Source of the DNA: JACMQX01 sp044225675
GTDB taxonomy: Bacteria; Pseudomonadota; Gammaproteobacteria; Burkholderiales; Burkholderiaceae_C
DNA length: 64,000 nucleotides
Reading direction: 5' to 3'
Assembly: GCA_044225675.1 (NCBI GenBank)
Contig: JBGAIH010000003.1
Span: forward strand, 1-64,000
Both the position numbers and the translations under genes were made by a program. The notes under the pieces are model-generated. The model did not search any database and was not told the origin of the DNA. It saw nothing but the letters and a program-made list of their open reading frames with translations. Position 1 is the stretch's first letter; each line of letters opens with the position of its first letter. Below, in pieces: positions 52,312-59,324 of the stretch.

Positions 52312-53028
52312 ATGGCAGATACGCTTCTGAAAGTCTCGGGCCTCAAGGTCGCCTATGGCGGCATCCAGGCCGTCAAGGGCGCGGACTTCGAGGTGCGCGA
52401 GGGCGAGCTGGTCTCGCTGATCGGCTCCAACGGCGCCGGCAAGACCACCACGATGAAGGCCATTACCGGCACCTTGCCGATCAATGAAGGCGACATCGAG
52501 TACCTGGGCAAGAGCATCAAGGGCCAGGGCCCGTGGGACCTGGTCAGGCAGGGGCTGGCGATGGTGCCCGAAGGCCGCGGCGTCTTCACGCGCATGACCA
52601 TCACCGAGAACCTGCAGATGGGCGCCTACATCCGCAAGGACAAGGCGGGCATCGCGGCCGACATGGACAAGGTGTTCACGATCTTCCCGCGCCTGAAGGA
52701 GCGGCGCGACCAGCTGGCCGGCACCATGTCCGGCGGCGAGCAGCAGATGCTGGCCATGGGCCGCGCGCTCATGAGCCGCCCCAAGGTGCTGCTGCTGGAC
52801 GAGCCGTCGATGGGCCTGAGCCCGATCATGGTCGACAAGATCTTCGAGGTGGTGAAGGACGTGTCCGCGCAAGGCGTCACCATCCTGCTGGTCGAGCAGA
52901 ACGCCAGCCGTGCGCTGGCCATTGCTGACCGCGGCTATGTGATGGAGTCGGGCCTGGTCACCATGACCGGTGACGCCCGCGAGATGCTCAACGACCCGAA
53001 GGTGCGGGCCGCCTACCTCGGCGAATGA
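52312..53028 (+). CDS. livF: Branched-chain amino acid ABC transporter ATP-binding protein LivF
   Basis: 238 aa. Walker A GSNGAGKTT, signature MSGGEQQMLAMGRAL, Walker B VLLLDEPSMGLSP. Last gene of livHMGF. No LivK/LivJ-type binding protein lies next to the operon, so the periplasmic receptor must be encoded elsewhere. Confidence 0.96.
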   Translation: MADTLLKVSGLKVAYGGIQAVKGADFEVREGELVSLIGSNGAGKTTTMKAITGTLPINEGDIEYLGKSIKGQGPWDLVRQGLAMVPEGRGVFTRMTITENLQMGAYIRKDKAGIAADMDKVFTIFPRLKERRDQLAGTMSGGEQQMLAMGRALMSRPKVLLLDEPSMGLSPIMVDKIFEVVKDVSAQGVTILLVEQNASRALAIADRGYVMESGLVTMTGDAREMLNDPKVRAAYLGE

Positions 53029-53059
53029 AGTGTGCGCCGGGCCGGCGCAGCTTCACGAC

Positions 53060-53088
53060 GCGGTCAGGCACGCCGGGCGCCTGACCGC
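53060..53088. terminator. Stem-loop between livF and the convergent outer-membrane protein gene
   Basis: GCGGTCAGGC (53060-53069), a 9-base loop, GCCTGACCGC (53079-53088): a perfect 10-bp stem in the 73-base convergent gap. No T-run, but the position suggests a shared terminator. Confidence 0.6.
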
Positions 53089-53101
53089 ATCCTGGCCGAC
53101 G

Positions 53102-53746
53102 TCAGAAGCGGTATTGCAGACCCACCGAAGTGGTGCGGATCGAATCGCGTCCCGAACCGGCGAACTTCAGGTCATGGCTGTCGAGCGACAGCACGGCCGA
53201 CATGCGCGGCGTGAAGTCGTAGCTCACGCCCACACCATACGACAGACCCCAGCCGCTTTCGTTGCCGGCCACGACGCCACTGCCGGCCGTGGCGGACGTG
53301 CGCGTGCGGCCGTAGGTCGTCCCCAGCTTGCCGATCAGGCTCAGCGAGGTGGCCACGGGCGCACGGCCGACCAGGCTGAAGTTCAGGCCCTGGGCGCGCG
53401 TGTCGCCACCGCCGCGTGCCATCTCGCCGAAGTCCACGTAGCCAACTTCGGCGCCGAAGTAGTCGCTGAACATCGAGCCGCTGTACACATTGACGAGGTT
53501 GTCGGTGCGGTCACAACCGAAGGTGCCGTTGCCGCAGTTCGCGTCGTAGCGCGAGCGGCCGAGATTCAGGCCGATGTAGCCCGAGCTGAGGAACTGGGCG
53601 CGCGGCTGCGCGGTCGATGTCGTGGCGCTACCGGATGTGCCGTAGGTGGACTGCGCCGTGGCGGGCAGGACGACGCCGCCCAGGGCTGCTGCGGCTGCGA
53701 GGGCGGCGAGGCTGGCACGCGTGCGTGCGCGGGATTGGAAAGTCAT
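53102..53746 (-). CDS. Outer-membrane beta-barrel protein (OmpA/OmpX-like fold)
   Basis: 214 aa. Signal peptide (ASLAALAAAAALGGVVLPATA), then an alternating beta-strand pattern (SSGYIGLNLGRSRYD, FGAEVGYVDFGEMA, GLSYGVGVSYDFTPRMSAVL) and a C-terminal Phe (VGLQYRF), the Bam recognition end. Two Cys (NCGNGTFGC) could form a loop disulphide. An eight-stranded barrel of unknown role, common in Comamonadaceae. Confidence 0.87.
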   Translation of the reverse strand: MTFQSRARTRASLAALAAAAALGGVVLPATAQSTYGTSGSATTSTAQPRAQFLSSGYIGLNLGRSRYDANCGNGTFGCDRTDNLVNVYSGSMFSDYFGAEVGYVDFGEMARGGGDTRAQGLNFSLVGRAPVATSLSLIGKLGTTYGRTRTSATAGSGVVAGNESGWGLSYGVGVSYDFTPRMSAVLSLDSHDLKFAGSGRDSIRTTSVGLQYRF

Positions 53747-53844
53747 GTAGAGGCTCCTTGTGCTTGTCGAAAGCGGTGAAGAGCCAATGTAGCTTCCGTT
53801 GTATGCAAGCCTTGTCGGACAGGCTGGCCGGTGAACGTAGGACG

Positions 53845-53880
53845 TGGGATGTCAGCGCATGTAAATGCTCTGACATCCCA
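53845..53880. terminator. Long stem-loop between the Bug receptor and the outer-membrane protein gene
   Basis: TGGGATGTCAG and CTGACATCCCA form a perfect 11-bp stem. After one C-T mismatch, GCAT/ATGC add four more pairs around a 4-base loop. It sits seven bases past the stop of the minus-strand Bug receptor. No T-run follows. Terminator or mRNA-stabilising 3' structure. Confidence 0.65.
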
Positions 53881-53887
53881 GACCGGG

Positions 53888-54859
53888 TCAGTCGACCTTG
53901 GCGCCCGAGGCCTTGACGACCTTCTCGTACTTGGCCAGCTCCGACTTCATGAACGCGCCGAACTCCTCGGGCGTCGTCGGCACGGGCTCGGCGAACAGTG
54001 CTGCGAATCGGGTCCTGGCCTCGGGCGAATTGAGCGCAGCGACGAAGGCCTGGTTCAGCTTGAGCACAACGTCGCGCGGCGTGGCCGCAGGCGCCACCAG
54101 GCCCCACCAGGTGTCGATCTCGAAGCCCTTGAGCGTGTCGGCAACGGGCGGTACCTCGGGTAGCGACGGGGAGCGGCGCGCGGTGGTGACGGCGATCGCC
54201 TTGAGCTTGCCGGCGCGGATGTTGGGCGCGGCGGTGGCAAGGTTGTCGAAATTGAAGTCGACCTGGCCCGACAGCAGGGCGAGCTGTGCCGGATTGCCGC
54301 CGTTGTACGGAATGTGGACCGCGAAGATGCCGGCTTCCTTCTTGAACATCTCGCCCGCCAGATGGCCGGCGCTGCCGTTGCCGCCCGAGCCGTAGTTCAG
54401 CTTGCCGGGGTTGGCCTTGCCATAGGCGATCAGGTCGGCCAGGGTGTTGATCTTCAGGCGACTGGCGGTGTCGGCGTTCATCACGAGCACGTTGGGCACG
54501 CGCAGCATCTGGGTGATGGGCGCGAAGTCCCGCGCCGCGTCGTAGGGCATCTTGCTGAACAGCCAGGGGTTGATCGCATGCGTGGCGACCGCCGAGATGC
54601 CGATCGTCAGTCCGTCGGGCGCGGCCTTGGCCACGGCATCGGCGCCGATGTTGCCGCCGCCGCCGGGCCGGTTCTCGATGATGACCGTGCCCAGGCTGTC
54701 CTTGACCCGCTCGGCCAGCAGGCGCGCCGTGACGTCGATCGGCCCGCCTGCGGCATAGGGCACGATGATGCGGATCGGCTTGGCCTGGGCCAGCGCCATG
54801 GAGGACGCCAGCGTCAGCGCGGCGGCCAGTCCGGAGAGGGTGAGTGTTCTGCGTTTCAT
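53888..54859 (-). CDS. Bug-family (tripartite tricarboxylate transporter) substrate-binding protein
   Basis: 323 aa. Signal peptide (LSGLAAALTLASSMALAQ), then KPIRIIVPYAAGGPIDVTAR, VIIENRPGGGGNIGADAVAKA and VHIPYNGGNPAQLALLSGQV, the family landmarks. Orphan receptor with no membrane subunits nearby. An in-frame ATG five codons earlier (54874) is equally possible. Ligand unknown. Confidence 0.9.
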   Translation of the reverse strand: MKRRTLTLSGLAAALTLASSMALAQAKPIRIIVPYAAGGPIDVTARLLAERVKDSLGTVIIENRPGGGGNIGADAVAKAAPDGLTIGISAVATHAINPWLFSKMPYDAARDFAPITQMLRVPNVLVMNADTASRLKINTLADLIAYGKANPGKLNYGSGGNGSAGHLAGEMFKKEAGIFAVHIPYNGGNPAQLALLSGQVDFNFDNLATAAPNIRAGKLKAIAVTTARRSPSLPEVPPVADTLKGFEIDTWWGLVAPAATPRDVVLKLNQAFVAALNSPEARTRFAALFAEPVPTTPEEFGAFMKSELAKYEKVVKASGAKVD

Positions 54860-54911
54860 GGCTGTATTGTTCATCCGGCCGCCCGCCATCGGGAGGCGGC
54901 AATCCCTTAGT

Positions 54912-55973
54912 TCAGGAGGTGCGGGCCTTGTCGGCCTCGGTGGTGAACGAGTCGGCATAGAACTCGTCGGGTGGCAGCTTGCAGTCGCGGGCGTAGTCGG
55001 CGCGCGCCGAGTCCACCACGATGGGCGCGCCACAGGCATAGACCTGGTAGCCCGACAGATCGGGGAAGTCCTGCGCCACGGCCTTGTGCACGAAGCCGGT
55101 CCGCCCGGTCCAGCCGTCCTCGGGCAAGGCGTCCGAGATCACCGGCACGTAGTGCAGGTTGGGCATCTCGGCGACCTTCTCCAGCACCCAGTCGTTGAGG
55201 TACAGGTCGGCCGGGCGCCGGCCGCCCCAGTACAGCGTGGCCGGGCGCGTGATGCCCTTGTGCTGCATGTGCTCGATCAGCGCCTTGATCGGCGCAAAGC
55301 CGGTGCCGGAGGCCAGCAGCACCATCGGCTTGTCGGAGTCCTCGCGCAGGAAGAAGCTGCCATACGGTCCTTCGACCCGCAGGATTTCCTTTTCCTTCAT
55401 GCTGTTGAACACATGCTCGGTGAACTTGCCGCCGGGCATGTGGCGGATGTGCAGTTCCACCGTGGGGCCGGCCGGCGGGCTCGCGCCCTCGCGCACCAGC
55501 GTGTGCGGCGCGTTTGCCATGGAGTAGCTGCGGCGCGCGCCGTCGCGCAGGATGAACTCGATGTACTGCCCCGCGTGGTAGCGCATGGTGTCATTGGCGG
55601 GCAGCTGCAGGCGCACCAGCATCACGTCGTGCGACTTCTTCTCGAGCGCCGTGACGCGCGAGGGCATCTTCTTGATCGGGAAGGCATTGGCGTCGGTCAC
55701 CTGGCGCGACTCCAGCACCACGTCGGACTGCGGCACCGCGCAGCAGGTCAGCACGTAGCCGGCGGCTTCCTCTTCGGCGCTCAGCGCCTTGCTCTGGTGC
55801 GGGCCGTGGGCGACCGTGCCTTCGAGCTTCTTGCATTTGCAGGAGCCGCAGGCTCCGTCCTTGCAGCCATACGGCAGGCCGATGCCCTGGCGGATGCCGG
55901 CGGCGAGGATGGCTTCGTCGGGTTCGGCGGTGAAGGCGCGGCCGCTGGGCTGCACCGTGATGTTGAACGTCAT
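54912..55973 (-). CDS. 2Fe-2S ferredoxin-reductase (CDP-6-deoxy-delta-3,4-glucoseen reductase type)
   Basis: 353 aa. An N-terminal plant-type 2Fe-2S domain (YGCKDGACGSCKCKK, with a fourth Cys in LTCCA), then an FNR-like FAD domain (RRSYSMAN) and NAD domain (LLASGTGFAPIKALIEHM). Same architecture as oxygenase reductases and AscD/E3-type glucoseen reductases; homologues in this order usually carry that name but no deoxysugar cluster is present here, so a general electron-transfer role is as likely. Start at 55973 (MTFNITVQPS). Confidence 0.88.
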   Translation of the reverse strand: MTFNITVQPSGRAFTAEPDEAILAAGIRQGIGLPYGCKDGACGSCKCKKLEGTVAHGPHQSKALSAEEEAAGYVLTCCAVPQSDVVLESRQVTDANAFPIKKMPSRVTALEKKSHDVMLVRLQLPANDTMRYHAGQYIEFILRDGARRSYSMANAPHTLVREGASPPAGPTVELHIRHMPGGKFTEHVFNSMKEKEILRVEGPYGSFFLREDSDKPMVLLASGTGFAPIKALIEHMQHKGITRPATLYWGGRRPADLYLNDWVLEKVAEMPNLHYVPVISDALPEDGWTGRTGFVHKAVAQDFPDLSGYQVYACGAPIVVDSARADYARDCKLPPDEFYADSFTTEADKARTS

Positions 55974-56020
55974 CTTTTCGGTATCCTTGGGAATGCAGAT
56001 TCTTCCCTGAACCCCCGATT

Positions 56021-56935
56021 TTGCCCTCAAACCAAAACCCTCTCGGCGCGCTCCCCGCGCGCTTTCGCCGCCAGCGCGTCCTGATCGTCGGCTGCGGCGA
56101 CGTCGGCCTTCGCGTGGCCCGGGCGCTGCCGCGCGGCAGCCGTGTGCTCGCGCTCACCTCGTCGCAGGCGCGCGTGCCGGCGCTGCGCGCGCGGGGCATC
56201 GTGCCCCTGCCGGGCAATCTGGACGACCCGGCCACCTTGCGCCGGCTCGGCGGCCTGGCGCAGCGCGTGATCCATCTGGCGCCGCCGCCTGGCGAAGGCT
56301 GGGCCGACCGGCGCACCACCGCACTGATGCGGGCACTGCGCCTGCGCAGCGTTCCGGCGTCGCTGGTGTATGGCTCGACCAGCGGTGTCTATGGCGACTG
56401 CCAGGGGCAGTGGGTGGCCGAAACCCGTCCCGTGGCGGCCCGCACGCCGCGCGCGCAGCGTCGGGTGGACGCAGAAGCGTCCGTGCGCCTGAACGGCCGC
56501 ATCAGCGGCACGCGCAGCAGCATCCTGCGCATTCCGGGCATCTACGCGCCCGATCGCGAAGGCGGCACGCCGCGCGAGCGCCTGCTCAAGGGAACGCCCG
56601 TGCTCGATGCGGCGGATGACGTCTACACCAACCACATCCACGCAGACGATCTCGCACGGGCCTGCCTGGCCGCGCTATGGCGTGGCCGGCCCCAGCGCAT
56701 CTACAACGCCAGCGACGACACGCAGCTGCGCATGGGCGACTACTTCGACCTCGCAGCCGACCTCTACGGCCTGCCGCGTCCGCCGCGCGTGCCGCGCAGC
56801 ACGGCGCAGGACCAGCTGCCGCTGATGCTGCTGAGCTTCATGAGCGAGTCGCGCCGCCTCGACAACGGGCGCCTCAAGCGCGAGTTGCGGCTGGCATTGC
56901 GCCATCCCACGGTGGCCGAGGGCCTGCGGGCCTGA
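56021..56935 (+). CDS. NAD(P)-binding epimerase/dehydratase-like protein (extended SDR)
   Basis: 304 aa. Rossmann loop VLIVGCGDVGLRVARAL (about residues 20-36), the VYGSTSGVYGDCQG segment and a C-terminal segment (LPRPPRVPRSTAQDQLPL) typical of the YeeZ-like group. The usual YxxxK is not obvious. The apparent start is TTG at 56021 without a good ribosome-binding site, and it lies only 48 bases from the divergent reductase start. The start is uncertain. Confidence 0.83.
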   Translation: MPSNQNPLGALPARFRRQRVLIVGCGDVGLRVARALPRGSRVLALTSSQARVPALRARGIVPLPGNLDDPATLRRLGGLAQRVIHLAPPPGEGWADRRTTALMRALRLRSVPASLVYGSTSGVYGDCQGQWVAETRPVAARTPRAQRRVDAEASVRLNGRISGTRSSILRIPGIYAPDREGGTPRERLLKGTPVLDAADDVYTNHIHADDLARACLAALWRGRPQRIYNASDDTQLRMGDYFDLAADLYGLPRPPRVPRSTAQDQLPLMLLSFMSESRRLDNGRLKRELRLALRHPTVAEGLRA

Positions 56936-57017
56936 CGAACGCTTCGCCGGGCCTGGCGCGGGTCCGAAGGTTCCGATACGCTGAACCCGGTGCTCAAATG
57001 CCCCCGGGCCTGAAGTC

Positions 57018-58079
57018 TCAGATGCCGCCGGGCTTGCGCAGTGTCGTCATGCGATCCACGGCCTTGAGCGTGATCGTCCTGAGGTCGGCGCCCTGCAGGA
57101 TCGTGAGCTGCACCTCGCCGTCGGGCTGGGCGCGGTCCCACAGCTTTTTGTAGAACGATTCGAGCGTCGACACCTTCGCGCCGTCGACGGCCAGCACCAC
57201 GTCGCCGGCCTGCAGCCCGGCCGCCTGCGCGGGGCTCTCGTCGTTGACGCGCACGACCTGCACCCGGCCGCCCTGCTCGCTCGACGTCACTCCGAGCCAG
57301 GGCCTGTGGCTGCCCTTGCTGCTGCCGGTGGCCTGCATCTCGGCGAGGATCGGCTTGAGCAGATCCACCGGGACGAACATGTTGCCGGGCAGGCGCCGGT
57401 TGCCCCCGGCCGCATCCATGACGAACAGACTGCCGATGCCCAGCAGTTCCCCCTTCTGGCTGAAAAGGGGCGCGCCCGAGTGGTTGCCGATGGGCGGGCT
57501 GGTGAACAGGGCCGCGTCGATGTGGTATTCCCAGTAGCCCGAGAACGGCCGCTTGCTCACGAGCTGCGTCATGCCCACGTCGCCTTCCTCGCCGCCGGTG
57601 GCGGCCATGAGCGCATCGCCGGTATCCACGTCCTGCTGGCTGCCCAGGGCGACCGGCGCGATGCGCAGCGGCAGCAGCGGCCGGACCAGCCCGAAGCCCG
57701 TGGCCAGGTCGTAGGCCACGGCGCGCGCGGGCAGCGTCTTGTTGTCCTGCGTGACGATCTGGATGGAGTCGGCTTCGAGCATGAGGTAGCCGATGGTCAG
57801 CACCAGCCCGTCGGCGCCGATCACGACGCCCGAGCCGCTGCGGCGCTTGCCCAGCGTTTCAGCCGATCGCGCGCCATCGGCCGCGATGACTTCGATCCCC
57901 ACCACCGCTGCATTGGCCTTGGTCAGCGCATCGATCACGGCCTGTGCGGCGGGCGCCCGCGGCGTGGCGCTGCGCGCAGGTGACGCGCCCACGAGCACCA
58001 CCGCGGCCAGACCGAGCACGGCCAGAAAGTAACGAATGCGGGAACGAACACGGGAGGGGAAGGGGGCGAAGCGAAGCAT
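57018..58079 (-). CDS. HtrA-like (S1C) PDZ protein with degenerate catalytic triad
   Basis: 353 aa. A signal peptide or anchor (YFLAVLGLAAVVLVGASPA), trypsin-like domain, then one PDZ domain (RPWLGVTSSEQGGRV ... AAGLQAGDVVLAVDGAKVST). In HtrA proteases the triad lies in TNxHVV, DxxTDLAV and GNSGGP. Here those sites read LTIGYLM (no His), DLATGFGLV (second Asp replaced by Gly) and GNHSGAPLF (Ser kept). Classic serine protease activity is therefore unlikely. Perfect AAGGAG before the ATG. Perhaps a binding or scaffold protein. Confidence 0.86.
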   Translation of the reverse strand: MLRFAPFPSRVRSRIRYFLAVLGLAAVVLVGASPARSATPRAPAAQAVIDALTKANAAVVGIEVIAADGARSAETLGKRRSGSGVVIGADGLVLTIGYLMLEADSIQIVTQDNKTLPARAVAYDLATGFGLVRPLLPLRIAPVALGSQQDVDTGDALMAATGGEEGDVGMTQLVSKRPFSGYWEYHIDAALFTSPPIGNHSGAPLFSQKGELLGIGSLFVMDAAGGNRRLPGNMFVPVDLLKPILAEMQATGSSKGSHRPWLGVTSSEQGGRVQVVRVNDESPAQAAGLQAGDVVLAVDGAKVSTLESFYKKLWDRAQPDGEVQLTILQGADLRTITLKAVDRMTTLRKPGGI

Positions 58080-58331
58080 GGAAGCACTCCTTGGCCGAGG
58101 GAGAATCTGCCTGAAAGAATGCTCCTGAAATCGCGCGGGTGCAAGTCCCCTCGATGCGGGAGAGGGCGGCGATGCGCAGGTTTTCTCAGTTTGCTACAGG
58201 CAGACGCGGGCCGGGCTCGGCGTCGAACCGGCCTGCCTCTCGGAAGGGGTTCTTGTGTCTTCCGGGGCCCGTGACGCGGCTCCAGCCGACTTTCGATCCC
58301 CGCGCTCCGGTGACGATTCCTCTGCGCGCCA

Positions 58332-58367
58332 TTTACTTCGAAAGGATCGTCGACCTAAAATATCGTC
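58332..58367 (+). promoter_or_regulatory. Toxin-antitoxin promoter, probably leaderless
   Basis: TTTACT (58332-58337), an 18-base spacer, TAAAAT (58356-58361), then six bases and the antitoxin ATG. TTCGAA and GTCGAC palindromes inside the spacer could be antitoxin operators. Nothing else is seen in the 288-base gap. Confidence 0.5.
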
Positions 58368-58607
58368 ATGTCCAACGCCTCTGCAGGCCCCGCCAGTATC
58401 ACCCTCAGAATGGGTGAGTTGTCGCCACGCGTGGTGAAGGAATTGAGCAAGTCTTCTGATCCTTCGCGGCGCGCCGCGCAAGTTCTTGAGCAATGGGCCG
58501 AAGACGCCGCAGATGCGCGCATCGCGCAACGCCGCTTGCGTGACCTCAAGACGGGTAAATCCAAGGCCATTCCGGCCGAAGAAGTCTACAAAAAGCTAGG
58601 CATTTGA
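58368..58607 (+). CDS. RelB-like antitoxin
   Basis: 79 aa. A helical, charged protein with a likely DNA-binding N-terminal half (ASITLRMGELSPRVVKELSK) and a C-terminal toxin-binding tail ending AIPAEEVYKKLGI, as in RelB-type antitoxins. Overlaps the toxin start by one base (TGATG). Expected to neutralise the toxin and autorepress the operon. Confidence 0.8.
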   Translation: MSNASAGPASITLRMGELSPRVVKELSKSSDPSRRAAQVLEQWAEDAADARIAQRRLRDLKTGKSKAIPAEEVYKKLGI

Positions 58608-58870
58608 TGCCCTGGCGGCTTGAGTTCGAGCCAGCTGCGGCCAAGGAATTCGCCAAGCTGGATCGCGGCGTTCAGAAGAAGGTCAAAGCCTACCTCGCTG
58701 AAGTTTGCGACCTCGCAGACCTGACCGTTCGCGGGCATGGATTGACTGGCCCCCTGGCAGGTTTGCATCGCTACCGGCTCGGGCAGCTCCGTATCCTGGT
58801 GAGCATTGAGCATGGCGTGCTGACCCTGCTGGTTGTGAAGGTCGACCGACGCGATTCTGCGTATGAATGA
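58607..58870 (+). CDS. RelE/ParE-family toxin
   Basis: 87 aa. RelE fold landmarks: WRLEFEPAAAKEFAKLD at the start, GLHRYRLGQLRILVSI and VLTLLVVKVDRRDSAY at the end. The basic Arg residues of the last two segments are those that act in RelE-type mRNA cleavage. The ATG at 58607 lies at the TGATG junction. The pair stands beside the tRNA-Leu attachment site. Confidence 0.87.
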   Translation: MPWRLEFEPAAAKEFAKLDRGVQKKVKAYLAEVCDLADLTVRGHGLTGPLAGLHRYRLGQLRILVSIEHGVLTLLVVKVDRRDSAYE

Positions 58871-59094
58871 CGGCTGAGTTCCGGCTTGTGGATTTCCGCA
58901 TCGAATGAGTGCCGCAGCATCGAGAGATTCATCGACCACACCGGGCCCGGCGATCGTAGCGCTTGTCGTTCCGAACCACTGCGTGCGATACATGGCCTCG
59001 GGTGAAGCGGCGTTCGAAAACGCATGCGAACCAGATTGCGTTCGGGAGCCAGGTTCCTTGAAAGAACGGGGCGTTCTCTGCCGCAGACAAGCGC

Positions 59095-59149
59095 TGGTGC
59101 CCGGGGTCGGACTCGAACCGACACGCCTTTCGGCGGGGGATTTTGAGAT
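59095..59149 (-). tRNA. 3' half of a tRNA-Leu(CAA): likely attachment site of the mobile element
   Basis: On the minus strand the sequence runs from the anticodon loop (CTCAAAA, anticodon CAA) through the 3' anticodon strand TCCCC, the long variable arm (CGCCGAAAGGCG), the T-arm (GTCGG TTCGAGT CCGAC) and the acceptor strand to CCA. The 5' half is missing: upstream bases (TCAAT) do not pair with TCCCC and no D-arm follows. This is not a functional tRNA but the repeat left where an element entered the 3' end of the tRNA gene. The intact copy should lie at the other end of the element, right of the window. Confidence 0.82.
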
Positions 59150-59299
59150 TGAGTCCCGAGACTAGCATGAGACCACGCTGGAACCCGCAGAGCCTTGCTG
59201 CGCTTGGTTTTCCAAGAGGCTAGTCCCGTTTAGCCTTACGCCTAGACCAGACCGATTGCGGCAGACATTCTGATGCCGTGGCTCCTGGCTGGTTCCTGC

Positions 59300-59313
59300 G
59301 TTCGATCTCGAAC
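59300..59313. promoter_or_regulatory. Palindrome GTTCGA-TC-TCGAAC before the integrase start
   Basis: A perfect 6+2+6 inverted repeat directly upstream of the AGGAGG ribosome-binding site (59315-59320) of the integrase. Its position suits a repressor site or a hairpin controlling integrase expression. Confidence 0.5.
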
Positions 59314-59324
59314 TAGGAGGCGTC

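Noticed and set aside
53845..53880. Transposon terminal inverted repeat
   Set aside because: The arms are only 14 bases apart and no transposase or target duplication is present; it is a stem-loop.
58905..59165. Short open frame across the attachment site
   Set aside because: It reads through the tRNA fragment and has no ribosome-binding site or coding-like composition.
59095..59180. Intact tRNA-Leu
   Set aside because: No 5' acceptor strand, D-arm or pairing 5' anticodon strand is present; only the 3' half remains.
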